Assembly: GCF_003710085.1 (NCBI RefSeq)
Contig: NZ_CP033324.1
Span: 3,597,501-3,661,500, forward strand
Source: Nocardioides pantholopis
GTDB taxonomy: Bacteria; Actinomycetota; Actinomycetes; Propionibacteriales; Nocardioidaceae
Direction of reading: 5' to 3'
Length of the DNA stretch: 64,000 nucleotides
The notes below the pieces were generated by a model. It was not told where the DNA came from and did not search any database. It saw only the letters and a list, made by a program, of their open reading frames with translations. The position numbers and the translations under genes were made by a program. Positions 15,259 through 23,870 of this stretch are shown here, in pieces; position 1 is the first letter of the stretch; each line of letters begins with the position of its first letter.

Positions 15259-17403
15259 ATGTCCGCCGAGATCGTCTCCGTCCGCGACGCCGCTCCGGAG
15301 GAGCCGTTCGACGTCGAGCCCCCGTACGTCCCCGACCACGACGCGCTCGCCGCCGTCGAGAAGTTCGACGACCGGTTCCTGGACCGGGAGCTCTCCTGGC
15401 TGCACTTCAACCAGCGGGTCCTCGAGCTGGCCGAGGACCCCACCCTGCCGCTGCTGGAGCGGGTCCGGTTCCTGGCGATCTTCACCAGCAACCTCGACGA
15501 GTTCTTCATGGTCCGGGTCGCCGGCCTCAAGCGCCGGATCGCGGCCGGGCTCGCCGTCCGCGCGGCGTCCGGCCTGATGCCGCGGGAGGTCCTGGAGGCG
15601 ATCTGGCGCACCAGCCACGACCTCGCCCTGCGCCAGGCCCGACTGTTCCGCGACGAGCTCGTCCCGAGCCTGGCGCAGAAGGGCATCGAGCTGGTCCGCT
15701 GGGAGGACCTGGACCGCGAGGAGCAGAAGCAGTGCAAGCGGATGTTCAAGGAGCGGGTCTTCCCGGTCCTCACGCCGCTGGCCGTCGACCCCGCCCACCC
15801 GTTCCCCTACATCTCGGGGCTCTCGCTGAACCTGGCGGTTCTCCTGCGCAACCCCAAGTCCGGCAAGAAGCACTTCGCCCGGGTCAAGGTGCCGCCGATC
15901 TTCGCCCGCTTCGTGCCGCTGGGCAACCAGCGCTTCGTCCCGCTCGAGGACGTCATCGGCGAGCATCTCAAGCGGCTCTTCCCCGGCATGGAGATCCTCG
16001 AGGTGCACACGTTCCGGGTGACCCGCAACGAGGACCTGGAGGTCGAGGAGGACGACGCCGAGAACCTGCTCGCCGCCCTGGAGAAGGAGCTGCTGCGCCG
16101 CCGCTTCGGCCCGCCGGTGCGCCTGGAGGTCGAGGAGTCCATCTCCGAGGCGATGCTCGAGCTGCTGATCACCGAGCTCGGAGTCTCCGAGGAGGAGGTC
16201 TTCCGGCTGCCGGGCCCGCTGGACCTGCGCGGCCTGCACGGCATCGCCGACGTCGGCCGCGAGGCGCTGAAGTACCCCGGGTTCCTGCCCGCCACCCACC
16301 CGCGGCTGGCCGAGCAGGAGTCCGCCTCCCCCGTCGACGTGTTCAAGGCGCTGCGCCGCGGCGACGTGCTGCTGCACCACCCCTACGACTCCTTCGCCAC
16401 CTCCGTGCAGCGCTTCCTGGAGCAGGCGGCCGCCGACCCGCACGTGCTGGCGATCAAGCAGACCCTCTACCGCACCTCCGGGGACTCCCCGATCATCGAC
16501 GCGCTCATCGATGCCGCCGAGGCCGGCAAGCAGGTCCTGGTGATCGTCGAGATCAAGGCCCGCTTCGACGAGCAGGCCAACATCCGCTGGGCCCGCAAGC
16601 TCGAGCAGGCGGGCTGCCACGTGGTCTACGGGCTGGTCGGGCTCAAGACGCACTGCAAGCTCTCGATGGTGGTGCGCGACGAGCCCGAAGGCATCCGCCG
16701 CTACACCCACATCGGCACCGGCAACTACAACCCCAAGACGTCCCGGCAGTACGAGGACCTCGGCCTGCTCACCACCAACGAGGTGATCGGCGAGGATGTC
16801 GCCCACCTGTTCAACAACCTCTCGGGGTGGTCGCGCAACGCGGCGTACGACGAGCTGCTGGTCGCCCCCGACTCGGTGCGCTCCGGCCTGATCGACCAGA
16901 TCCACCGGGAGATCGCCCACCACGCCGCCGGGGAGCCCGCCGGGATCCGGATCAAGGCCAACTCCGTCGTCGACGAGGGCATCATCGACGCGCTCTACCT
17001 CGCCTCCCAGGCCGGCGTCCCCGTGCAGATGCTGGTCCGCGGGATCTGCGCCCTGCGCCCCGGTGTCCCCGGCCTGTCCGAGACCATCGAGGTCCGCTCG
17101 GTCCTCGGCCGCTTCCTCGAGCACAGCCGGGTGTTCTGGTTCGAGAACGCCGGGGAGCCGGTCGCCTGGATCGGCTCGGCCGACCTGATGCACCGCAACC
17201 TCGACCGCCGCGTCGAGGTGCTGGTCCGGCTGCCCGGTGCGGAGAGCATCGCGTCGATCCGCCGGCTGCTCGACCTCGCCTTCGCCCCCGACACCGACGC
17301 CTGGGTGCTGGGCCCGGACGCGGCCTGGACCCGCAACGGCGGCCGCACCCACCTGCAGGAGGCGCTGATCGCCGCGCACCGGGCGCGGCGTACCCCCGGC
17401 TGA
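15259..17403 (+). CDS. ppk: Polyphosphate kinase 1
   Basis: 714 residues, close to the usual PPK1 length. It transfers the gamma-phosphate of ATP reversibly to polyphosphate. The N-terminal domain begins at [20 protein letters not shown]. The catalytic C-domains include [12 protein letters not shown] and [20 protein letters not shown], which hold the conserved His region that becomes phosphorylated. ATG 15259 gives the usual N-terminus. It is upstream of DUF47 and PiT phosphate genes in the same direction, and mutT1 is a few kb away, as ppk and mutT1 are adjacent in mycobacteria. Confidence 0.95.
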   Translation: MSAEIVSVRDAAPEEPFDVEPPYVPDHDALAAVEKFDDRFLDRELSWLHFNQRVLELAEDPTLPLLERVRFLAIFTSNLDEFFMVRVAGLKRRIAAGLAVRAASGLMPREVLEAIWRTSHDLALRQARLFRDELVPSLAQKGIELVRWEDLDREEQKQCKRMFKERVFPVLTPLAVDPAHPFPYISGLSLNLAVLLRNPKSGKKHFARVKVPPIFARFVPLGNQRFVPLEDVIGEHLKRLFPGMEILEVHTFRVTRNEDLEVEEDDAENLLAALEKELLRRRFGPPVRLEVEESISEAMLELLITELGVSEEEVFRLPGPLDLRGLHGIADVGREALKYPGFLPATHPRLAEQESASPVDVFKALRRGDVLLHHPYDSFATSVQRFLEQAAADPHVLAIKQTLYRTSGDSPIIDALIDAAEAGKQVLVIVEIKARFDEQANIRWARKLEQAGCHVVYGLVGLKTHCKLSMVVRDEPEGIRRYTHIGTGNYNPKTSRQYEDLGLLTTNEVIGEDVAHLFNNLSGWSRNAAYDELLVAPDSVRSGLIDQIHREIAHHAAGEPAGIRIKANSVVDEGIIDALYLASQAGVPVQMLVRGICALRPGVPGLSETIEVRSVLGRFLEHSRVFWFENAGEPVAWIGSADLMHRNLDRRVEVLVRLPGAESIASIRRLLDLAFAPDTDAWVLGPDAAWTRNGGRTHLQEALIAAHRARRTPG

Positions 17404-17433
17404 GCGGCCGAACCGGACCCGGCCCCGCCCCCT

Positions 17434-17466
17434 GTCCACCCCTTGTCCACCCCTTATCCACACCGG
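17434..17466 (+). promoter_or_regulatory. PHO-box-like triple 11-bp direct repeat
   Basis: GTCCACCCCTT occurs at 17434 and 17445, followed by ATCCACACCGG at 17456. The exact 11-base spacing and GTCCACC core resemble the actinobacterial PhoP box (GTTCACC direct repeats of 11 bp). It lies about 100 bp before the DUF47-PiT operon, upstream of a TTGCAA...TAGCAT promoter-like pair (19-bp spacer). Phosphate-starvation control is inferred. Confidence 0.55.
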
Positions 17467-17559
17467 GTGAGACGGCGAACACGGGGACGCGAGTTGCAAC
17501 CCTCGGCAAGCCACCCCCTAGCATGAAGCCGTTCTTCTCCGCCTCATCAGGAGTACCTC

Positions 17560-18177
17560 GTGGGATTGCGCTTCCGCCCGGTCGACAGCACCTTCTTCGA
17601 CCTCTTCACCGAATCAGCGCAGCACCTCGTCCGGGGCGCAAGCCTGCTGGCGGAGATGCTGGCCGAGAACGCCGACCGCGAATCCGTGGCCGAGCGAATG
17701 CGGGCCGCTGAGCACGACGCCGACGAGACGACGCACGCGCTGATCCGGCGCGTGAACAGCACCTTCGTCACGCCGTTCGACCGTGAGGACATCTACAGCC
17801 TCGCCTCCGGCCTCGACGACGTCATGGACATGATGGACGAGGTCGTCGACCTGATCCTGCTCTACGAGGTGCACGTGCTGCCCCCGGAGCTGTCCACCCA
17901 GGTCGAGGTCATCCAGCGCTGCGCGGAGCTCACCGCGGCCGCGATGCCGAAGCTCCAGTCGATGCAGTCGCTCGAGGAGTACTGGATCGAGATCAACCGC
18001 CTCGAGAACACCGGCGACAAGAACCACCGCCGGACCCTCGCGAAGCTCTTCAGCGGCGAGTACAAGACCATCGAGGTGCTCAAGCTCAAGGACATCGTCG
18101 AAGCCCTCGAGGAGGCCATCGACGCGTTCGAGAAGGTCGCGAACACGGTGGAGCAGATCGCCGTCAAGGAGTCCTGA
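17560..18177 (+). CDS. DUF47 (PhoU-like) phosphate transport accessory protein
   Basis: 205-residue all-helical protein of the DUF47 family, which modulates PiT transporters. The pattern E-x-x-A-D-x-x-x (AAEHDADETTHALIRRVNST and TPFDREDIYSLASGLDDVMD) gives PhoU-like metal-binding helices. GTG 17560 has AGGAG upstream. It is followed after 3 bp by the PiT gene, so the two form a unit, with a PHO-box-like repeat in front. Confidence 0.92.
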   Translation: MGLRFRPVDSTFFDLFTESAQHLVRGASLLAEMLAENADRESVAERMRAAEHDADETTHALIRRVNSTFVTPFDREDIYSLASGLDDVMDMMDEVVDLILLYEVHVLPPELSTQVEVIQRCAELTAAAMPKLQSMQSLEEYWIEINRLENTGDKNHRRTLAKLFSGEYKTIEVLKLKDIVEALEEAIDAFEKVANTVEQIAVKES

Positions 18178-18180
18178 CCG

Positions 18181-19182
18181 GTGGAGCTCGCGATCGTCAT
18201 CGCGGTGGTCGTCGTTGCCCTCGGCTTCGACTACACCAACGGCTTCCACGATGCCGCCAACGCCATCGCCACCTCCGTCTCCACCCGGGCGCTGACCCCG
18301 CGGGTGGCGCTCGGCATGGCGGCGGTCATGAACTTCATCGGCGCGTTCCTCGGCCAGGAGATCGCCAACACGGTCGCCGGCGTCATCGAGGTGACCGACG
18401 GCTCGCACGGCCTGGTCATCGTGATGGCCGGCCTGCTGGGCGCGATCTCGTGGAACATGCTGACCTGGTACTTCGGCCTGCCGTCGTCCTCCTCCCACGC
18501 CCTCATCGGCGGCCTGGTCGGAGCGGCGCTCGCGTCCGGCTCCCTGGTCAAGTGGAGCGCGATCGTCGACAAGGTGCTGCTCCCGATGATCGCCTCGCCG
18601 CTGTTCGGCTTCGCGGCGGCCTTCGCGCTGATGCTCGCGATCATGTGGATCTTCCGCCGCCGCAACCCGCACCGGGTGCAGCGCGGCTTCCGGATCGCGC
18701 AGACCGTGTCCGCCGCCGCGATGGCGCTGGGCCACGGCCTCCAGGACGCCCAGAAGACGATGGGCGTCATCTTCCTGGCCCTGGTCACCGGCGGATACGC
18801 CAGCCAGGGTGACGACCTGCCGGTCTGGGTGATCCTGGCGGCCGCCGCCGCGATCTCCGCCGGCACCTGGTCCGGCGGCTGGCGGATCATGCGGACCCTG
18901 GGTCGCCGGATCATCCACCTGGACCCGGCCCGGGGCTTCGCGTCCGAGACCATCGCCGCCGGCGTGCTGTACACCACGGCATTCGCCTTCGAGGCCCCGA
19001 TCTCCACCACCCACACCATCACCTCCGCGGTGATGGGCGCCGGCGCGACCAAGCGGTTCTCCGCGGTCCGCTGGGGCGTGGCCCGCTCGATCGTCGCCGC
19101 CTGGGTGCTCACCTTCCCGGCCGCCGGTGCTGTCGCCGCGGTCGTCTACTGGGTCTGCAAGTACATCTTCCAGCTGCCCTGA
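18181..19182 (+). CDS. pit: PiT-family inorganic phosphate transporter
   Basis: 333-residue transporter with about ten hydrophobic segments that would import phosphate or metal-phosphate by proton symport. The PiT signature GFDYTNGFHDAANAIATSVS is at the N-terminus and its inverted counterpart SAAAMALGHGLQDAQKTMGV in the middle. The membrane protein starts at GTG 18181, three bases after DUF47. The organism probably uses DUF47 to tune its activity. Confidence 0.94.
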   Translation: MELAIVIAVVVVALGFDYTNGFHDAANAIATSVSTRALTPRVALGMAAVMNFIGAFLGQEIANTVAGVIEVTDGSHGLVIVMAGLLGAISWNMLTWYFGLPSSSSHALIGGLVGAALASGSLVKWSAIVDKVLLPMIASPLFGFAAAFALMLAIMWIFRRRNPHRVQRGFRIAQTVSAAAMALGHGLQDAQKTMGVIFLALVTGGYASQGDDLPVWVILAAAAAISAGTWSGGWRIMRTLGRRIIHLDPARGFASETIAAGVLYTTAFAFEAPISTTHTITSAVMGAGATKRFSAVRWGVARSIVAAWVLTFPAAGAVAAVVYWVCKYIFQLP

Positions 19183-19318
19183 TCGACGCCGGCGGGCTCG
19201 GTGTCCGCTTGCAGGTTCCTTGCAAATCTTCGCCCGGCTGCCGCGGGGAAGGCTTGAGGTACGCCGACCAGAGTGGTCCTCGTCAGGATGACGAAGGACC
19301 CCTGGAAGGAACCAGACC

Positions 19319-19960
19319 ATGCTCCGCACCGCACTCCGCACCCACGCCACCAAGATCCTCGCCTCGGTCGTGCTCGTCTCCGGAGCAGCCGGCGTTGCAG
19401 GCCTCGGCACCTTCGGTGCCTTCACCGACACCACCAGCGCGGACGTCGAGGTCAGCTCGGCCAAGCGCGTCGACGTGCTGATGAACGGCACCGGCGACGG
19501 CCTCACGGTCGACGCCAAGGGCCTGATCCCCGGCGACACGCGGCTGGTGGCGCTCACCCTGGAGCGGCCCGGCGACACCGCCGAGCTGAGCGCCCTGACG
19601 GCCGTCGGGACCGCCACCGGCGACAGCACCCTCGTCAAGGCGCTGAAGCTCGACGTGCAGGCCTGCTCCCAGCCCTGGACGACGACCGCCACCACGATGA
19701 CCTGCGGCGCGAAGAGCTCGCCGGTCGTCGCCGGCAGCCCGGTCATCGGCACCTCGCCGCGCAACTGGGGTCCGCTCGGCTCCTGGGTGAACACGCTCAA
19801 CACCGGCGGCAAGGTCCACCTCCGCGTCAGCCTCGAGCTGCCCGACACCGCCGTCGGCCACAACGCCCAGGGCCACGCCGCGGCACTGCACTACGAGCTG
19901 CGCGGCGAGCAGCGCACCGGCACCGCCAAGGTCGTGCCCACCACCACCGTCGCCCGCTGA
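19319..19960 (+). CDS. TasA/camelysin-like secreted fibre protein
   Basis: 213 residues. The N-terminal signal region ends in GLGTFGAFTDTTSADVEVSS, which closely resembles TasA/CalY proteins processed by SipW-type signal peptidases. The rest is beta-rich with two Cys residues (QACSQ and MTCGAK) that could form a disulfide. AAGGAA precedes the ATG. The next gene encodes a SipW-type peptidase 20 bp downstream, which fits a minimal fibre-export locus. Whether fibres form is not known. Confidence 0.75.
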   Translation: MLRTALRTHATKILASVVLVSGAAGVAGLGTFGAFTDTTSADVEVSSAKRVDVLMNGTGDGLTVDAKGLIPGDTRLVALTLERPGDTAELSALTAVGTATGDSTLVKALKLDVQACSQPWTTTATTMTCGAKSSPVVAGSPVIGTSPRNWGPLGSWVNTLNTGGKVHLRVSLELPDTAVGHNAQGHAAALHYELRGEQRTGTAKVVPTTTVAR

Positions 19961-19980
19961 CCCACCGCCCAGGAGCCCGC

Positions 19981-20952
19981 ATGAGCACCAACGTCGTCGA
20001 CCTCGCCGCACGGCGCCGCGCCCCGCGGCGTACGCCGCGGCAGCGGGCCGGCGCGTTCGTGCGGCGGGCCCTGGGCCGCCTGGTCTCCTGGACGTTCACC
20101 GCACTCCTGCTCACGGCGCTGGTCGCGTTCCTCGGGCTGGCCGTCGGGCCGCACCTGTTCGGCTACCGCACGGTCACCATGCTCACCGGCAGCATGGCGC
20201 CGGAGATCAACCCCGGCGACGTGATCGTCACCAAGCCCAAGCCGGCCGACCAGGTCGAGGTGGGCGACGTGCTCACCTTCCGGGCGCCGGTTGAGGGCAA
20301 GCCCGTCGAGACGCACCGCGTGGTCAAGGTCGGCCGGACCGCGCAGGGCGAGCTCGTGATCCGCACCAAGGGTGACGCCAACGCCGCCCCGGACCCGTGG
20401 CGCGCCCGGATCGAGGGCGAGACGGTCTGGGAGACGGTCCGGGTCATCCCGAGCGCCGGCAAGGTGCTGCGGGTGCTGCGCGCCCCGGCCCTCCAGCAGG
20501 GCCTGTTCTGGAGCGCGCTCGCCAGCCTGGTGCTGATCGGCCTGGCCCGGATCTGGAAGCGCCGCGAGCCCGACCCCGCCCCGACCCCACTGCGCGCCGC
20601 CGCGCTCGACGGCGCGGCACTGGGCCGGCTCGGCAGCGACGTCGACGACCCGGAGTTCGCCGCCGCCTTCGCCAGCCGCTACCAGGAGCTGCTGCCGCGG
20701 CGTCTGGTCCGCCTGACCTCGGCGCTGGCCAGCAACGACCTCGACTCCGCGCTGGACGCCTCGCTGAGCCTCAAGGTGTCCTCGAGCACCGTCGGCGCCC
20801 GGGAGCTGCACGAGCTCGCCTCGGTGATCGAGCTGAACGTACGGCGCCGCGACGTGGCGGTGGCGCGGGCGATGACCCCCGACCTGACCGACGCCGTACG
20901 CCGCGCCGACCGCGCCCTCGCGGCGTACCTGGCCAGCAACCGCGGCGCCTGA
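19981..20952 (+). CDS. SipW-type signal peptidase I fused to an HPt-like domain
   Basis: 323 residues. Membrane segment 1 (about 38-58) is followed by the S26B peptidase domain, with Ser71 in TGSMAPEINPGD, His112 in ETHRVVKVG (His in place of the bacterial Lys) and Asp132 in RTKGDANAAPDPW. Membrane segment 2 is at about 175-192. A C-terminal helical region (about 227-300, LSLKVSSSTVGARELHELAS) resembles an HPt phosphotransfer domain, but Leu or Ser replaces the phospho-accepting His. AGGAG precedes ATG 19981. It should process the TasA-like protein next door. The fusion is unusual. Confidence 0.85.
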   Translation: MSTNVVDLAARRRAPRRTPRQRAGAFVRRALGRLVSWTFTALLLTALVAFLGLAVGPHLFGYRTVTMLTGSMAPEINPGDVIVTKPKPADQVEVGDVLTFRAPVEGKPVETHRVVKVGRTAQGELVIRTKGDANAAPDPWRARIEGETVWETVRVIPSAGKVLRVLRAPALQQGLFWSALASLVLIGLARIWKRREPDPAPTPLRAAALDGAALGRLGSDVDDPEFAAAFASRYQELLPRRLVRLTSALASNDLDSALDASLSLKVSSSTVGARELHELASVIELNVRRRDVAVARAMTPDLTDAVRRADRALAAYLASNRGA

Positions 20953-20990
20953 GCGCTGCCGCCCGGCCAGTCGGCCAGACGGTCAGGCGG

Positions 20991-21800
20991 TCAGTCGGCC
21001 TGGAGCATCCGGTAGCCGACGCCGCGGACGGTCTCCAGGTAGCGCGGCCGGCCGCGGCGGTCGCCGAGCTTGCGGCGCAGGTTGCCGACGTGGACCTCGG
21101 CGAGGTGGGTCTCGGCCTCCCACCCGGCGCCCCACACCTCGGCCAGCAGCGCCTCGCGGGTCCAGACCCGCTGCGGAGCGCGCATCATCGTGGCCAGGAG
21201 GCTGAACTCGGTGGGCGTCAGCGTGACCTCGTCATCGCCGCGGTGGACCCGGTAGCCGTCCACGTCGAGCACCAGGTCGCCGTGGCGCAGCACCTGGTGC
21301 CGGGCGGGCGCCGGCTCGAGCGGCAGGTCCGGCGCGGCGGCGTGCCGGCCGGCCAGCCGCCCGGTGGTCTCCAGCGGCACCGGCGGGGACGCCTCGGCAT
21401 ACGCCACGATCCGGCGCGGGCGGCGGAACAGCGCGTTGACGCGGACCTTCAGCTCGCGGGTGCTGATCGGCTTGGCGAGGTAGTCGTCGGCGCCCGTCTC
21501 CAGTGCGATCAGGCGGTCGATCTCCTCGTTCAGCGCCGTGACCATGATGATGTAGGCGTCGGTCGTGGGCCGGATCCGGCGGCAGACCTCGACCCCGTCG
21601 ATGCCCGGCAGCCCCACGTCGAGCGTGACCAGGTCCGGGTCGATCGCGGCGACCGCCTCGATCCCTGCGGCGCCATCGGCGACGACGGTCACCTCGAATC
21701 CCTGGCCCTTGAGCGCGATCTCGATGAGCGCCGCGATGTCCGCGTCGTCCTCGACGACCACCGCGCAGCGCCGGGTCGCCTGCAGATCCATGGTTGGCAT
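20991..21800 (-). CDS. OmpR/PhoB-family response regulator
   Basis: 269 residues. The receiver domain (about 10-125) has acidic residues VVVEDDADIAAL, phospho-acceptor Asp in LVTLDVGLPGIDG and Lys in DDYLAKPIS. The winged-helix domain (about 170-265) has LTPTEFSLLATMMRAPQRVW and EVHVGNLRRKLG. A Pro/Ala-rich linker lies between. No kinase is adjacent. It is convergent with the SipW-HPt gene, 38 bp away. ATG 21800 is used; ATG 21791 is also possible. Confidence 0.9.
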   Translation of the reverse strand: MPTMDLQATRRCAVVVEDDADIAALIEIALKGQGFEVTVVADGAAGIEAVAAIDPDLVTLDVGLPGIDGVEVCRRIRPTTDAYIIMVTALNEEIDRLIALETGADDYLAKPISTRELKVRVNALFRRPRRIVAYAEASPPVPLETTGRLAGRHAAAPDLPLEPAPARHQVLRHGDLVLDVDGYRVHRGDDEVTLTPTEFSLLATMMRAPQRVWTREALLAEVWGAGWEAETHLAEVHVGNLRRKLGDRRGRPRYLETVRGVGYRMLQAD

Positions 21801-21858
21801 GATCCCATCGAGGGTCGGCCCGCGGCGCACGATCCCCCATTTCGGGCGCGTGCCCCGC

Positions 21859-22755
21859 TCAGGGCAGCCGCTGGGTCGCCAGGACCGCGCCGCGGCGCCG
21901 GTGCAGGACCAGCAGCTCGCCCTTGCCCAGGTGGGGGTCCGGGACGCCGAGCGCGTCGAAGACCAGCGGCAGCACCGGGCGGTGCGTGCACAGCAGCAGT
22001 CCCCCGCCGCCGCCACCGCCCCCGACACCGCCCCCGTCGGCCCGGTCGACCTCGGCGAGCAGGTCCGCGACGACCCGGGCCACCCCCCGGCCGGTGGCGT
22101 CCTCCTGGCTGAGCGCGTCGGTCGCGGCCAGCTCGGCGCCGCTCGCCGCGACGTACGGCGCCACGGTGTCCGCGCAGCGGGTCGAGGTCGAGGTCACCAC
22201 CCGGCGTACGTCGTGGGCGGCGAGCACCGGGACCAGCAGCCGGGACTGCCGCAGCCCCTCCGGCAGCAGCGGGCGCCGCCGGTCGTCGCCCGACCAGTCC
22301 TTGCGCGCCACGGCCTCGGCGTGGCGCAGCACCAGCAGCGGCCGGCTGCGGGGGCGGAGCCGGAGCGCCTCCTGGAACGTCGCCCGGTCGCGCGGGTAGG
22401 TCAGCAGCGCCGAGGCCCGGTCGGCGTCGACCCACCGCACCCGGTCGATCTCGTCGTTGGGCCGGTAGCCGCTGACGTCGTCGTCACCGACCGGTCGCCC
22501 CACCCAGTAGTGGACGACCTTGGGGCCGGCGGCCACCGGGTAGCGCTGCGGCGGGAGCGGGGGGCCCAGCCGGACCCGCAGCCCGGTCTCCTCCTCGACC
22601 TCGCGGACCGCGGCCGCCGTCGGGTGCTCGCCCGGGTCGAGCTTGCCCTTGGGGAACGACCAGTCGTCGTACCGCGGACGGTGGACGAGGAGCACCTGGC
22701 GGCCGGGTCGGAAGACCACCACCCCGGCCGCGGCCACCTCCCGCCCCTGCGTCAT
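21859..22755 (-). CDS. mutT1: MutT1-like Nudix hydrolase with histidine phosphatase domain
   Basis: 298-residue fusion. The N-terminal Nudix domain has the box GKLDPGEHPTAAAVREVEEE, and the C-terminal SixA/phosphoglycerate-mutase-like domain starts with LVLRHAEAV and has a second His in LLCTHRPV. MutT1 in mycobacteria hydrolyses 8-oxo-dGTP and diadenosine polyphosphates. A Gly-rich stretch (GGGVGGGGGGGG, about 244-255) lies in the phosphatase domain. It is divergent from the next gene by only 29 bp. Confidence 0.92.
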   Translation of the reverse strand: MTQGREVAAAGVVVFRPGRQVLLVHRPRYDDWSFPKGKLDPGEHPTAAAVREVEEETGLRVRLGPPLPPQRYPVAAGPKVVHYWVGRPVGDDDVSGYRPNDEIDRVRWVDADRASALLTYPRDRATFQEALRLRPRSRPLLVLRHAEAVARKDWSGDDRRRPLLPEGLRQSRLLVPVLAAHDVRRVVTSTSTRCADTVAPYVAASGAELAATDALSQEDATGRGVARVVADLLAEVDRADGGGVGGGGGGGGLLLCTHRPVLPLVFDALGVPDPHLGKGELLVLHRRRGAVLATQRLP

Positions 22756-22784
22756 GGCGCACAGTCTCCCGCTACTGTCGCCGC

Positions 22785-23861
22785 GTGCGGAAGCGACGGG
22801 TCCTGCTGGTGGTCGGCGCGCTCGTCGTGGTGCTGCTCGCCGGGATCGCCGTCCTGGGCGTCCGGTGGTTCCAGGACCGGGGCCGACCGGACCTGCAGCG
22901 GGCGTTGGAGCTCGCCCCCGCCGCCGAGCGCTACTCGTTCACCGCCTGGGCGGAGGTACGCCGCGCGCTGCCCGCCAAGAATCCCGCCAAGGATCCAACC
23001 GGTCGCGCCGGCGAGCTCGCGGGCCTGCTCGACCGTGGCTTCGACCGGGACCTGACCTCGGCCTCCGCCCTGGTCGAGTCCGCGCAGCTGCTCGACGACG
23101 CGTACGGCTGGTCGCCGCTGTCCGCGACCTGGGAGCTGTTCGCGCAGTCGACCGAGGGCGCCGTGACGCTGGTCCGACTGCCCGAGGACACCTCGTTCGA
23201 CGACCTCCGCGACCGGCTGGAGTCGCTCGGCTACACCCCGCCGGCCGCCGATGACGGCGTCTGGCTGGGCGGCGAGGAGCTGGTGGCCAGGATCGCCGCC
23301 GAGGTCGGCAGCACCGGGTCGCCGGTGCTGCAGTACGTCGCGCTCGACGAGGACGAGCGGCTGGTCCGGACGGCCGACAGCGCGGCGTACCTGCGCTCGG
23401 TCGTCGCCGGCGAGGTCGGCGACGCCCCCGGCGACCTGGACGCGGTCGTCGAGGCGGTCGGGGACCCGCTCTCCGCGGCGGTCTACACCGGTGACCACAC
23501 CTGCTCGGAGCTCGCCATGGCGCAGGCCGACGACCGGGACCGGGAGACCGCCGAGCAGCTGGTCGCCGACGCGGGCGAGACCGACCCGGTGCTGTCGTTC
23601 GCGATGGCGGCCCAGCCCGACGGCGAGGTCCGGGTCGCGATGGCGTTCGAGGACGCCGAGGACGCCCGGACCAACGCCGACACCCGCGCGGTGCTGGCCG
23701 CCGGCGCCGCCCCCGGCCAGGGCGGGGACTTCGCCGACCGGTTCGAGCTCGGCGAGGTGACCGCGGACGCCACCGTGGTGACGATGGCCCTGGACCCCGT
23801 CCCGGGCAGCTTCGTGCTCTCGGACCTGAGCACCGGGCCGGTGCTGTTCGCGACCTGCTGA
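22785..23861 (+). CDS. Membrane-anchored hypothetical protein
   Basis: 358 residues with one N-terminal membrane segment (VLLVVGALVVVLLAGIAVLG) and a large acidic extracytoplasmic domain. No family is recognised. Two Cys residues (HTCSEL, and FATC at the very end) could form a disulfide. GTG 22785 follows TACTGT by 6 bases, so it is probably leaderless. It is divergent from mutT1 and convergent with copA. Confidence 0.8.
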   Translation: MRKRRVLLVVGALVVVLLAGIAVLGVRWFQDRGRPDLQRALELAPAAERYSFTAWAEVRRALPAKNPAKDPTGRAGELAGLLDRGFDRDLTSASALVESAQLLDDAYGWSPLSATWELFAQSTEGAVTLVRLPEDTSFDDLRDRLESLGYTPPAADDGVWLGGEELVARIAAEVGSTGSPVLQYVALDEDERLVRTADSAAYLRSVVAGEVGDAPGDLDAVVEAVGDPLSAAVYTGDHTCSELAMAQADDRDRETAEQLVADAGETDPVLSFAMAAQPDGEVRVAMAFEDAEDARTNADTRAVLAAGAAPGQGGDFADRFELGEVTADATVVTMALDPVPGSFVLSDLSTGPVLFATC

Positions 23862-23870
23862 GGCCGGGAA

